From Deltaproteobacteria bacterium (GTDB lineage Bacteria > Desulfobacterota > Binatia > HRBIN30): a DNA stretch of 46,630 nucleotides. Location: contig JACQEN010000135.1 of NCBI GenBank assembly GCA_016200585.1, forward strand, positions 1-46,630, given 5' to 3'. The number at the start of each line of letters is the position of its first letter. The first letter of the stretch is position 1. The notes beneath the pieces were generated by a model. The model saw only the letters and a list, made by a program, of their open reading frames with translations, was not told the DNA's origin and made no database searches. This document shows positions 17,122-25,405 of this stretch, in pieces. The translations under genes and the position numbers were made by a program.

Positions 17122-18119
17122 GTATCGGCGGCCTGCAGATCCGCAGCATCGAAGCGGGCGAACGCGACGCCGTTCTCGATTTGCTCAAAGAATGGCTGAA
17201 CGACCGCGCCTTCTTTGCGCGCTATTTTCAGTACGATCGGGCCTTCCGCGACGATCTGTGCTTCGTCGCCACGGACCACGGCAACATCGTCAGCACCTTC
17301 CAAGTGTTTCGCAAACAGGTGCGTATCGACGGGCAGGTCCTTCAGGTTGGTGGCGTCGGTAACGTTTTCACCACCGAAACCTATCGCCAGCGCCACATCG
17401 CGTCGCAGCTGCTGACGCATGGCTTGTCGGTGATGGCGGACCACGGCTTCGACCTGTCGATGCTTTTTGCCTCGCGTCTGAAGTTCTACAGTGCCCTGGG
17501 CTGGCAGAGCCACCTTCGGCATCTGCTGTTCATCGACAGCGACGCTGACAATCAACCGCAAGAACGTGGAAACGAAGGACCGTACACGATTGCACCGTTC
17601 GAAGAATCGAACCTTTCCGAAATCCGTGCGGTTTACGATTGCTACAGCGGTCGTTGGAACGGTACTACGGTCCGCGACGCCGAGTATTGGCGCGGGCAAT
17701 TGCGTTACGCGGGCAATCCGCAAGAGCACTTCCTGATTGCGCGGCAGGGCGAGCGCTTGGTTGCCTACCTGCGCGGGACAACGCTCTACGGCTTCTACGT
17801 TCTCATGGAGCACGGGTACATGCCCGGGCATGCCGAGGCACTGACGCAGCTCGTCTGCCGCTTGCATGCCGGCGAAGCGGCCACCCTGCCGGGGATGATC
17901 AGCCATCTCGGCGTCGAACCGGAAGTGCAAGAGGGGCTGCGGCGTCGTGGACTATCGCTGCGCCAGGTCGAAGACGTCTTCTGGATGTGGCGCGTTATCG
18001 ATCCCGAACGGCTGGCCGCCAAGCTACGTCTGCCTGCCAAGGAGATTCTGGCGGAAGATCTGTTCTTCCGCCTGTTGCCGCCGTCCGAGTCGGTCTACTG
18101 GATCGCCGATCGATTCTGA
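17118..18119 (+). CDS. GNAT-family N-acetyltransferase (Eis-like layout)
   Basis: 333 residues from TTG 17118, overlapping the upstream stop (TTGA). The start is set by the upstream stop overlap and by the beginning of recognisable sequence (IGGLQIRSIEAGERDAVLDL). The GNAT core includes VGGVGNVFTTETYRQRHIAS, a Q/RxxGxG/A-like acetyl-CoA loop variant (YRQRHIASQLL), and LFASRLKFYSALGWQ. A second half with FLIARQGERLVAYLRG resembles the two-domain Eis type. The substrate is unknown. Overlap with the Spy-like gene places it in the ECF operon, so it may modify an envelope or stress target. Confidence 0.75.
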   Translation: MSIGGLQIRSIEAGERDAVLDLLKEWLNDRAFFARYFQYDRAFRDDLCFVATDHGNIVSTFQVFRKQVRIDGQVLQVGGVGNVFTTETYRQRHIASQLLTHGLSVMADHGFDLSMLFASRLKFYSALGWQSHLRHLLFIDSDADNQPQERGNEGPYTIAPFEESNLSEIRAVYDCYSGRWNGTTVRDAEYWRGQLRYAGNPQEHFLIARQGERLVAYLRGTTLYGFYVLMEHGYMPGHAEALTQLVCRLHAGEAATLPGMISHLGVEPEVQEGLRRRGLSLRQVEDVFWMWRVIDPERLAAKLRLPAKEILAEDLFFRLLPPSESVYWIADRF

Positions 18120-18127
18120 GCCGGAGG

Positions 18128-18164
18128 AGCGGCTGACACTGCGCCAGACGGTGATGTCAGCGCT
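18128..18164. terminator. Possible hairpin between convergent genes
   Basis: AGC plus GCTGACA (18128-18138, one bulged G) can pair with TGTCAGCGCT (18155-18164) around a 16-base loop. It sits where the plus-strand GNAT gene and the minus-strand thioredoxin-like gene converge. There is no T tract, so it is only a candidate. Confidence 0.3.
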
Positions 18165-18711
18165 TCCATTTGATGTTGCAGCCGATGCTGGGTTTTTGGC
18201 TCGCGCTGAGCGGCTTGCCGCTGAGGAGCGCGTCGCTGGCGGCGCGCAGATCGTTACCGGTCACCGCTTTGTTGTTTCCCGGACGACTGTCGTCGAACTG
18301 CCCGCGGTAGAACAGTCTGCGGTTTCGATCGTAGAGGAAGAAATCCGGCGTGCACGCCGCCTGGTACGCCTTCGCGACGCCTTGCGTTTCGTCGTAGAGA
18401 TAGGGGAACACGTAACCCGCTCGTGCTGCTTCCTCTTTCATCTTCGCCGGGCTGTCGGCGGGATAGCTGGCGACGTCGTTCGAGTTGATGGCGACGATCG
18501 CCAGGCCGCGGCTCTGGTAGTCGCGTGCGAACTTCGCCAGGCCGGCGCGGATGTGTTGCACGAACGGACAGTGGTTGCAGATGAACATGACGAGCAGACC
18601 CTTGGCGTGAGCGAAGTCGTCGCGTGCGACCAGCTTGCCGTCGGTGTCGGGCAAGCGGAAATCCGCAGCCGCTGTGCCCAGCGCTACCATCGTCGACGGG
18701 GTCTCTGCCAT
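18157..18711 (-). CDS. Thioredoxin-like / peroxiredoxin-like (AhpC-TSA) protein
   Basis: 184 residues from ATG 18711, with GAGGAGG upstream. The fold is recognisable: FRLPDTDGKLVARDDF, then LLVMFICNHCPFVQHI, where the CxxC-type CNHC replaces the usual thioredoxin WCGPC. AIVAINSNDVASYPADSP and CTPDFFLYDRNRRLFYRGQF complete the PRX-like pattern. Proteins with CNHCPFV are a common thioredoxin-like subgroup of unknown substrate. No signal peptide is seen, so a cytoplasmic redox role is expected. Confidence 0.9.
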   Translation of the reverse strand: MAETPSTMVALGTAAADFRLPDTDGKLVARDDFAHAKGLLVMFICNHCPFVQHIRAGLAKFARDYQSRGLAIVAINSNDVASYPADSPAKMKEEAARAGYVFPYLYDETQGVAKAYQAACTPDFFLYDRNRRLFYRGQFDDSRPGNNKAVTGNDLRAASDALLSGKPLSASQKPSIGCNIKWKR

Positions 18712-18819
18712 GACTCGTACCTCCTCGCCCTGTTGCCAATCTTGCGTGCCGCTGCGTGTCAGGTTCGACCTTGACACTCCGGTGCATGCCATAGATACCG
18801 TTCGAGGAAAGAGGAGTCG

Positions 18820-19695
18820 ATGTCGAACCCGTCCGCGCCAACGATCCACTCATATTTTGCCGCTCCGCAGCGTCGGAAGCGCCGGCCCCGGCTGCGCTGC
18901 TTCGTTCGAGCGGTTGCGACACTTTCCGTGGCGGGCCTATGCGCGCTGCCGGCACACGCACAGAACCTGTGCTCGGGAGGCGCGAACGACGGCCAGGCGT
19001 GTGTCACCATCGACGGCTGTCCGGGCGGCGCGTGCGTGGTGGCGCAAGGGATCTGCGACGGCGGTAGCGACGACGGCTTGGATTGCGATTGCCCCGGCGA
19101 TACGTGCGTCAGCATGCCGGCGTGCTCGACGGATGCGCTTTCCGGGACCTGTGGCGGCGGCCTTTTCTCCGGCGAGTGCTGCGACGTCGACTTCAACTGC
19201 AGCGACGGCTCGCCCTGCGCCGCGACTCGGAAAGTCTGCCTCTCGGGCGACCTGAAGGGCTTTTCGTGCCTGCGTGACATGCACTGCAACGGCGCTCCGT
19301 GCGGCGTCACCGGCAAGGTGTGCGGCGACGGATTTGCCTGCGTCGATGACCAAGATTGCGTTGTCGGGAATTGTACGGGTCCCGGTGTGGGGCCGACGCC
19401 AACCGGTTCGCCGTCGACACCAACGCCAAGTTCGACCCCGGCACCGTTTGCTACCCCAACATCGAGCCCACCAACCGGCACTCCAGGATCAGCGACCCCG
19501 ACCCCGCCACGATGTATCGGCGACTGTGACGGCAACGGTGAGGTGACGGTCGACAACTTACTGCTGATGGTCAACATCTCGCTCGGCAACATTGCCTTGG
19601 ACCAGTGTCTTGCCGGCGATGCCGATGGCGACGGCGAAATCACCGTCGACGAGATCATCAGCGCCGTGAACGTCTCGCTCACCAGCTGTGCGTAG
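18820..19695 (+). CDS. Secreted Cys-rich protein with C-terminal paired EF-hands
   Basis: 291 residues from ATG 18820 (GAGGAG upstream). A long Arg-rich N-region and hydrophobic core ending LCALPAHAQ form the signal. Residues 50-190 hold about 25 Cys in irregular repeats of the form CSGGANDGQAC, CDGGSDDGLDC and CLSGDLKGFSC, probably disulfide-paired outside the cell. A Ser/Thr/Pro linker (about 193-228) leads to the C-terminal module CIGDCDGNGEVTVDNLLLMV with DADGDGEITVDEIISAVNV, ended by Cys. The two calcium loops resemble dockerin repeats. The same module lies inside the 1513-residue fusion, so it may be a shared docking or stabilising tail. Confidence 0.85.
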   Translation: MSNPSAPTIHSYFAAPQRRKRRPRLRCFVRAVATLSVAGLCALPAHAQNLCSGGANDGQACVTIDGCPGGACVVAQGICDGGSDDGLDCDCPGDTCVSMPACSTDALSGTCGGGLFSGECCDVDFNCSDGSPCAATRKVCLSGDLKGFSCLRDMHCNGAPCGVTGKVCGDGFACVDDQDCVVGNCTGPGVGPTPTGSPSTPTPSSTPAPFATPTSSPPTGTPGSATPTPPRCIGDCDGNGEVTVDNLLLMVNISLGNIALDQCLAGDADGDGEITVDEIISAVNVSLTSCA

Positions 19696-19764
19696 CGTGC
19701 GGCCAGAAGCGCAATCGTTTACAGAGCCTCCAAAGGGACGATAGAGTCTGCCCGGAGGTAAGTT

Positions 19765-21324
19765 ATGACCTGTTCGCAATGCGGCAGTGCCACCCGAGAG
19801 ATGCTGGTGCAAGTTCGCAAGGCCGTAGCGCTTGGCCTCTACGCAATTGGCTTTGGCCTGGCGTGGTGGTGGAGTGGCGATCTGTTGCACGATCTGGTCG
19901 AAGGCGGAGACCGCGAAGTCCTGCCCCTGTGGAAAGCGATCGCACCGGCGTCGGTGCTCGTTACTGCCACAGTAGCGCTGTTCGTGCGTTGGCGGCAGCC
20001 GGCGTGCACAGCCTGTAAGTCGGCCGAGCCGTCGTGGTTGGTGAACCTCGTCGGTGGTCAATCGACTTCGGCTCCGGCAAACCCGTTGCGACGCAAGCTT
20101 CTTCGTGTCCTCGGTGGCGTCGGCACCGGCGCCGTGGCGACGGCCGGCGGCGTCGGGGTCGCTGTAATACGCAATCGCGGTTGGATTCCGGTCGCCCGCG
20201 ATTTCTTCGCGACCCAGGTTGAAAACATTGCACCCGAGGCGCGCAGCGAGTGGAAGGAAGCACGCGTACGCAACTACCGGCGTCTGGGGCGCACCAACGC
20301 GATGGTCTCCGATATCTCCCTGGGATCGGGACGGATCAACGATGCCGAGGTGGCGCGCTATGCGATCGAACGCGGCATCACCTACTTCGACACGGCGCCG
20401 GACTATTCCGATACGCAATCGGAACGTGTGCTCGGCGAGGCGATGAAGGGGCACCGCGACAAGATCTTTCTGGCGACCAAGTTTTGCCTTTCCACCGGCC
20501 ACCTACCCAACGACACACCGGTGCCGAAGATCATCGAAGCGGTCGAGGCAAGCTTGAAGCGTCTGCAAACCGATCACGTCGATTTGATCCACGTCCACTC
20601 GTGCGACCGCGTCGAACGTCTGCTGGCGCCGAACATCCATGAAGCCTTCGACAAGTTGAAGGAGCAGGGCAAGGTGCGCTTCCTTGGCGTCAGCACGCAC
20701 ACGCCGAATCTCGAGGCGGTGGCCAACGCGGCGATCGATTCCGGGCGCTTCGACGTCATGATGCTCGCCTACCACTTCGGCATGTGGCCCAGCTTCGGCC
20801 ACATCCTCGAAAAAGCCAAAGCCCACGACGTCGGCATCGTCGCGATGAAGACGTTGAAGGGCGCCAAGCACACCAATCTCGCCGACTTCCGCCAGGAAGC
20901 CAGCAGCTACGCTCAGTCGGCCTTTCGCTGGGTCTTGTCGAACCCAGCCGTGGCATGTCTGGTCATCTCAATTTACGAGCAGCGCCAGGTCGACGAGTAC
21001 GTCTACGCCTCGGGAGCACCGGTGCGTTCGACCGACGTCGCGTTGCTCGAGCGCTACGATCGTCTGGTGTCGGGGGACTATTGCCAACCGCATTGCGGCG
21101 TCTGCCTCGATTCATGTGAGTACGATCTGCCGATCAACGACGTCTTGCGCTATCGCATGTACTTCAAGGACTACCACTGGGAGAGCGAAGGCAAGCGACA
21201 ATACGCCAAGCTCGACCGCAACGCCTCGGTGTGCGTCACTTGCGCCGCACCATGCGCCGGCAAGTGTCCGATCGCTGTCCCCATCCAGGAGAAGATGGCC
21301 GACGCGCATCGCTGGCTGGCGTGA
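19765..21324 (+). CDS. Membrane-anchored aldo/keto reductase with C-terminal Fe-S-type cysteines
   Basis: 519 residues from ATG 19765 (GGAGGT upstream). The N-terminus has CSQC and later CTAC, together a possible split zinc ribbon. Two membrane helices (about 20-36 and 55-75) are followed by a twin-Arg-like hydrophobic segment (RRKLLRVLGG, about 108-135). The aldo/keto reductase barrel follows: YRRLGRTNAMVSDISLGSG, ITYFDTAPDYSDTQSE (Asp and Tyr), LATKF (Lys) and VDLIHVHS (His), giving the D-Y-K-H tetrad. The C-terminus has CQPHCGVCLDSC and CVTCAAPCAGKCP, as in ferredoxin-type oxidoreductases. I infer membrane-linked electron transfer to or from a carbonyl substrate. Confidence 0.9.
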   Translation: MTCSQCGSATREMLVQVRKAVALGLYAIGFGLAWWWSGDLLHDLVEGGDREVLPLWKAIAPASVLVTATVALFVRWRQPACTACKSAEPSWLVNLVGGQSTSAPANPLRRKLLRVLGGVGTGAVATAGGVGVAVIRNRGWIPVARDFFATQVENIAPEARSEWKEARVRNYRRLGRTNAMVSDISLGSGRINDAEVARYAIERGITYFDTAPDYSDTQSERVLGEAMKGHRDKIFLATKFCLSTGHLPNDTPVPKIIEAVEASLKRLQTDHVDLIHVHSCDRVERLLAPNIHEAFDKLKEQGKVRFLGVSTHTPNLEAVANAAIDSGRFDVMMLAYHFGMWPSFGHILEKAKAHDVGIVAMKTLKGAKHTNLADFRQEASSYAQSAFRWVLSNPAVACLVISIYEQRQVDEYVYASGAPVRSTDVALLERYDRLVSGDYCQPHCGVCLDSCEYDLPINDVLRYRMYFKDYHWESEGKRQYAKLDRNASVCVTCAAPCAGKCPIAVPIQEKMADAHRWLA

Positions 21325-21378
21325 GAGAGGTGCGGAGATTTCGGGGCGTCGAGGATATTCGGTCGCGCGGTCGCGCCT

Positions 21379-22536
21379 TCAGGCCTTCGTATACATCGTC
21401 ACGACGCAGGCGCCGCCGAGCCCGAGGTTGTGCTGCAGTGCGGCTTTGACGTTCGCGACCTGACGTTTCTCGGCTTGGCCACGGAGCTGCCAGACGAGCT
21501 CGGAGCACTGCGCCAGGCCGGTGGCGCCCAGCGGGTGACCTTTCGACAACAAGCCGCCCGACGGATTGACGACCCATTTGCCGCCGTACGTGGTTGCTTC
21601 ATCCTCGACCAGCTTTTCGCCTTCGCCTTCCTTGCACATGCCGAGACCTTCGTAGGTGATCAGCTCGTTGGTGCTGAAACAGTCGTGCAGCTCGACGACC
21701 TGAACGTCGTTGATACCGATGCCCGACATCTCGTAGACCTTTGCGGCGGCGCGCTCGGTCATGCCGGCGCCGACCATGCCGATGCGGCCACGGCTCCAAT
21801 CCTCCATGCGGTCGGTGGTCATCGTCATGCCGCGAATCTCGACCGCGCCCGGATGCGGGTGCTTCTTCAAGTAAGCTTCCGAAACGATGACCGCGGCGGC
21901 ACCGCCGTCGCTGGTCGGGCAGCACTGCAGGATGGTCAGCGGCTCGTACACCATGCGCGACGCGAGGACCTCTTCGAGGGTGCAAGCCGTTTGATACTGG
22001 GAGCGCGGATTGTTGACCGAATGGCGGTGGTTCTTCACTGCAATCTTGGCAAAGGTCTCCGGTTTGGTGCCGTACTTCTCCATGTGATCGCGGCCGGCGT
22101 CGCCGAACATGCGCGCCGCGATCGGCGGCTTCTTTTCCTTCTCGCCTTCCTCGGCGATCTTCTCCAGCCCGGGTAGCTGCTTTTCCAGCGGACCCTTTTG
22201 CATCTTCTCGAAACCGAGGGCGAGCACGGCGTCGTTCTGGCCGAAGCGAATGGCGTTGTAGGCCATGTACAGAGCGGTCGAGCCGGTCGAGCAATTGTTG
22301 TTGACGTTGTAGACCGGAATGCCGGTCATGCCGATGCCGTAGAGCGTAATCTGCCCGAGGGCGCTCATGCCGTTGATGTAACCGCAGAAGGCCTGTTCGA
22401 TCTTGGCGTACTCGATGTCCGCATCCTTCAAGGCGTCATTGGCCGCCTGCTGAGCGAGCTCGCGAATGTCGGTGTCGCAGCGCTCGAACTTCGTCATGCC
22501 GACGCCGATGATGAATACACGGTTGCCTGTTGCCAT
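21379..22536 (-). CDS. Thiolase-family protein (SCP2-type lipid-transfer thiolase)
   Basis: 385 residues from ATG 22536, with AGGAGG upstream. It opens with RVFIIGVGMTKFER, and VYNVNNNCSTGSTALYMAY carries the nucleophile Cys. VVELHDCFSTNELITYEGLG, NPSGGLLSKGHPLGATGLAQ (GHPLGATG His motif) and NLGLGGACVVTMYTK complete the non-specific lipid-transfer/SCP2 thiolase pattern. The family catalyses acyl-CoA thiolysis or condensation, often in lipid or steroid-type degradation. No beta-oxidation partner is adjacent; an enoyl-CoA hydratase lies 13 kb away. It is divergent from the Cys-rich secreted gene at 22797. Confidence 0.93.
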   Translation of the reverse strand: MATGNRVFIIGVGMTKFERCDTDIRELAQQAANDALKDADIEYAKIEQAFCGYINGMSALGQITLYGIGMTGIPVYNVNNNCSTGSTALYMAYNAIRFGQNDAVLALGFEKMQKGPLEKQLPGLEKIAEEGEKEKKPPIAARMFGDAGRDHMEKYGTKPETFAKIAVKNHRHSVNNPRSQYQTACTLEEVLASRMVYEPLTILQCCPTSDGGAAAVIVSEAYLKKHPHPGAVEIRGMTMTTDRMEDWSRGRIGMVGAGMTERAAAKVYEMSGIGINDVQVVELHDCFSTNELITYEGLGMCKEGEGEKLVEDEATTYGGKWVVNPSGGLLSKGHPLGATGLAQCSELVWQLRGQAEKRQVANVKAALQHNLGLGGACVVTMYTKA

Positions 22537-22702
22537 GGTTGTTCCTCCTGCGACGATGAATTGATCTGGAAGGATTAAAACGTAAACCACGAAACGTAAA
22601 GGGCAGGGCAGTGCCTTGATCGAGAAGATCGGCAGACCTGTCAGGAACCCGGCCATTCGACTCCGTTCCACAAGTAATTCTCGATTGGTCGGCCGCCATC
22701 GA

Positions 22703-22732
22703 TTGACAATTCGGTGAAGGTACAATTACAAG
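22703..22732 (+). promoter_or_regulatory. Candidate sigma-70-type promoter
   Basis: TTGACA (22703-22708), an 18-base spacer and TACAAG (22727-22732) lie about 65 bases upstream of the ATG at 22797, in a local A/T-richer patch of an otherwise GC-rich divergent region. The -35 is perfect; the -10 matches four of six. It is the best promoter-like pair I noticed, but it is unproven. Confidence 0.35.
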
Positions 22733-22796
22733 TCGGTGACCACACGATCTGCTTCGATCGGTTTACGAGGCATCGAGGCGAGAGAGAGGGGCAATC

Positions 22797-24215
22797 ATGA
22801 AGAATGGGGGAGCGGCGACCAGGGTAATCCTGTGGCTTGGCGGTGTCTCTCTCGCAGCTGTGGTGGCGATCGCTCCCAATAGGGTGCAGGCGGGGACGCT
22901 GCCGACGTCAACCCCGACGCTGGGATCCAACGACTGCTGTCAGTGCTCTTTGCCCGCATGTGGCGTGCCATCGGGCGGCGGCTGTAGTGCCGGTTGCACC
23001 GGGGTGTACGGTGCACGCTGCAATGGCGGGAGCGGCCAATGTGCCACGATTACTCCGGTGCCTCTCGTCAGCAATACCCCCACCTTAACTCCGACCCTGA
23101 CGCCGACCGAGACACCAACCTCATCGCCGACCGAGACCCCGACAAGAACCCCAACGGGATCGCCGACCGAAACCGCGTCGTTGACACCGACGAAGTCGCC
23201 GACTTCGACACCGACCGATACGCCATCGATCACCCCGACTCGAACACCGACCGAGACCCCGACCAAGTCGCCAAGCGGTTCTCCGACTCAAACCCCGACC
23301 CAGACCCCAACTCCGTCTCCAACGTCCACGCCGACTCCATTCCGTTGCTGCCAGCAACTCACACCGATTCCGGCTTGCATCAACTTGACCATCGGCGGTT
23401 GCCCAAGTGGGACGGATCTGGTCCTGAACGCCGTGTGCGTAGCGAATCAGATCTGCGGTTCGCCAACCCCGACGTTCACTCCGACATCGACCCCGACTCG
23501 CACCCCGACAGCGAGCCCGAGTGTGACGCCCACGGCGACGCTTTGCTCGAACGGCGTGCTCGATCGCGGCGAGCAGTGCGACGACCACAATTTGGCCGAC
23601 GGCGATCTGTGTCCGAGCGACTGCAAATACACCATCGACAAGCAGGCGATTCGCGGTAACAAGCGCAGTCCGGCGCACGACAAGTCGGGCTGCCAGATCG
23701 AGTGGTACGTCGCCAAGAATCCAGCGATGGATAAGGATCATTTCGGCTTGCCGAACGAGCAGCAAGCCTGCAACGACGGCGACGCGGCTTGCGACTTCAG
23801 CGGTGGTGTCGATGGCATGTGCCTGTTCAAGGTCGTTGCCTGCGTCAACAACTCCAAGAGCGGTTTGGGCGCCTGCCAAGCGAAGGGCCTGTCGAGCCTG
23901 CTGATTTTGGGGCCGCGTCCGGATCAGGCCAGCTCACAAGCCGTACGCGATGCGTTGGCTGCCGACCTGACGACCTTGCAGACGGCGCTGATGCGTTTCG
24001 AGGACCCGCAAAACCCGGCGGCCGGTTACACGCACACCCCGCCCATTGCGGACGGTTTGGAGAACCTCTGCACCCAGCCGTTCAACATGATCGTTCCCTT
24101 GGCCGGCAGCTCTCGTCGTGTCGTCAAGATCAAGACGCGCTCGGCGAACGCTGTGTTGCCGGTAGCGCGGCGCAATCTGTCGACCCTGAAGCTCTTGTGT
24201 CGAGCGCCGCACTGA
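22797..24215 (+). CDS. Secreted protein with Thr-Pro linkers and Myxococcus-type Cys repeat
   Basis: 472 residues from ATG 22797 (GAGAGGGG upstream). A signal peptide ([17 protein letters not shown]) precedes a short Cys cluster ([10 protein letters not shown]). A long Thr-Pro linker (about 93-182) is followed by a second Cys cluster ([11 protein letters not shown]), a second linker (222-249) and the repeat [20 protein letters not shown] (250-276), the DUF4215/Myxococcus Cys-rich type. The C-terminal 190 residues have four further Cys ([24 protein letters not shown]) and no recognised fold. I infer a cell-surface or extracellular protein; ligand unknown. A hairpin over its stop codon probably terminates it. 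Confidence 0.85.
   Translation: MKNGGAATRVILWLGGVSLAAVVAIAPNRVQAGTLPTSTPTLGSNDCCQCSLPACGVPSGGGCSAGCTGVYGARCNGGSGQCATITPVPLVSNTPTLTPTLTPTETPTSSPTETPTRTPTGSPTETASLTPTKSPTSTPTDTPSITPTRTPTETPTKSPSGSPTQTPTQTPTPSPTSTPTPFRCCQQLTPIPACINLTIGGCPSGTDLVLNAVCVANQICGSPTPTFTPTSTPTRTPTASPSVTPTATLCSNGVLDRGEQCDDHNLADGDLCPSDCKYTIDKQAIRGNKRSPAHDKSGCQIEWYVAKNPAMDKDHFGLPNEQQACNDGDAACDFSGGVDGMCLFKVVACVNNSKSGLGACQAKGLSSLLILGPRPDQASSQAVRDALAADLTTLQTALMRFEDPQNPAAGYTHTPPIADGLENLCTQPFNMIVPLAGSSRRVVKIKTRSANAVLPVARRNLSTLKLLCRAPH
23063..23340 (+). repeat. Thr-Pro-coding degenerate repeat tract
   Basis: Imperfect repeats encoding TPT-X and SPT-X units form the main linker of the protein at 22797. The antisense strand reads as a Gly-Val frame (22940-23266) and another plus frame as Asp-Pro repeats; both are shadows. 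The same kind of tract occurs at 1530-1890. Confidence 0.8.
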
Positions 24216-24230
24216 GAAGAGGCGCTCGAC
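24199..24230. terminator. Bidirectional hairpin between convergent genes
   Basis: GTCGAGCGCC (24199-24208) and GGCGCTCGAC (24221-24230) form a perfect 10-bp stem with a 12-base loop. The left arm lies in the last codons of the gene at 22797, and the stem falls between that gene and the minus-strand cytochrome gene ending at 24261. Symmetry and placement suggest a terminator for both directions. Confidence 0.55.
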
Positions 24231-24260
24231 AGGTGCCGCGTTGGCGTGGCCAGCCGCGGC

Positions 24261-24680
24261 TTACTTTTGTTGAATCGATTTCAAGTGGTCGGTGATCAGC
24301 AGCACCTTGCCGCGAATCGCCCCTTCACCAGCCATCGATGCTCCGGTGTCGGCTTTGAAGATCTCCCCCCAAACCGGCATGTTGGGGTCGCCGTGGGCGC
24401 GTAGCGTCTGACGGCCATCGATGCTGGCCATCACCTTTGCAAACGGAAACTCACCGTTGTTCTCCTTCGCCAGCACGGTGAGATCCGTGGGCTTGGGCCG
24501 CATGAGCTGGGATACGACGCCGTCTCCCTTGCCGCCTTCTCCGTGGCAGGCCGAGCAGTATTGCAAGTACGCGGCCTTGGCGGCGTTTGCCGAGTCGGCG
24601 GCGAAGCTGACCGCCGGAATCAGCGCCAGCCATGCGCTGGCGAACAACAGGCGAAATCGATACGTGGCTTCCCTTTTCAT
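24261..24680 (-). CDS. Periplasmic mono-haem cytochrome c (class I)
   Basis: 139 residues from ATG 24680 (GGAGG upstream). A signal peptide (LLFASAWLALIPAVSFA) precedes the haem motif YCSACHGEGGKGDG. The probable distal ligand is the Met of MPVWG, about 70 residues later, as in small class I cytochromes c. It should be a soluble electron carrier in the periplasm. A second haem c protein is encoded divergently at 24920, and the 239-base gap between them would hold both promoters. Confidence 0.93.
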   Translation of the reverse strand: MKREATYRFRLLFASAWLALIPAVSFAADSANAAKAAYLQYCSACHGEGGKGDGVVSQLMRPKPTDLTVLAKENNGEFPFAKVMASIDGRQTLRAHGDPNMPVWGEIFKADTGASMAGEGAIRGKVLLITDHLKSIQQK

Positions 24681-24919
24681 TCTTGCCTCCGTTTCTCGAA
24701 GATCCGCTGCCTGCAAACCCGATCTTCTGTCCCATTCGAGAGCAAAGCGCTTGCCGCGTCATGCGCCCCATATCACCACCCGAACCGCGGGAGCAAATTT
24801 GCAGCTCCGGGAAGGTGTTCCGTCAAAACACCACGACACGCCTAGGCGCGCACCGGAGTCTGTATCTTGCACAGCCTTCGGGCGTGAAGCTGTGTGGGCC
24901 ACGTCTTCGGGGACAACGC

Positions 24920-25378
24920 ATGAAGTTGAAGGGTTCGCTCGCCGGATTCGGTCGCCCTTTGTTGTTTGCCGCAGTGCTGCTCGGGGGAGTTGCGAGCTGC
25001 GCGGATCTTCCGGAAAGGATTCGCGCCCACACCTATCCGCCCGATTTCCGTTACATCGAACCGTCACGCGTGCGCTCAGCGATGTGGGAGCTGGCGCAGC
25101 AAACTCGGGATCTCGATCGCATCCTCCATGACAGCCGTGCCGATTCACCCGAGCGCCAACGTGCCGTCGTTGCCGTCCTGAGGACGATGAACGACGCGGC
25201 GAGCTCGATTGATCCGAGCGGTCGCAAGACGAACCATGCGCTGATCGACGAGAACCTAGATTTGTTCCGCCATGATCTGGCGCTTGCGCTGCGATTGGCG
25301 GAAGCGCAGCCGCCCAACTACTTCCTGGCTGGATTCATTGCCGGTACCTGTTTGAGCTGCCACAGCGGCGGGAGCTGA
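24920..25378 (+). CDS. Lipoprotein with C-terminal CxxCH (cytochrome c'/class II-like)
   Basis: 152 residues from ATG 24920. The N-terminus MKLKGSLAGFGRPLLFAAVL leads to the lipobox GVASC (Cys at residue 27), so a lipid-anchored protein is expected. The mature part is mostly helical (VRSAMWELAQQTRDLDRIL; DENLDLFRHDLALALRLAEA) and ends with GTCLSCHSGGS. A single haem motif at the extreme C-terminus after a helical bundle is the layout of class II cytochromes (c', c556). Start choice: the longer open frame upstream has unrelated composition. It is paired divergently with the class I cytochrome. Confidence 0.8.
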   Translation: MKLKGSLAGFGRPLLFAAVLLGGVASCADLPERIRAHTYPPDFRYIEPSRVRSAMWELAQQTRDLDRILHDSRADSPERQRAVVAVLRTMNDAASSIDPSGRKTNHALIDENLDLFRHDLALALRLAEAQPPNYFLAGFIAGTCLSCHSGGS

Positions 25379-25405
25379 CACCGGCGAAAGCCCCGCACGC
25401 TCTCG

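Noticed and set aside
16923-17930. 335-codon minus-strand frame opposite the Spy-like and GNAT genes
   Set aside because: Antisense shadow; the plus-strand genes overlap in operon style and have recognisable folds.
22940-23266. Gly-Val repeat frame on the minus strand
   Set aside because: Antisense of the Thr-Pro tract in the secreted protein at 22797.
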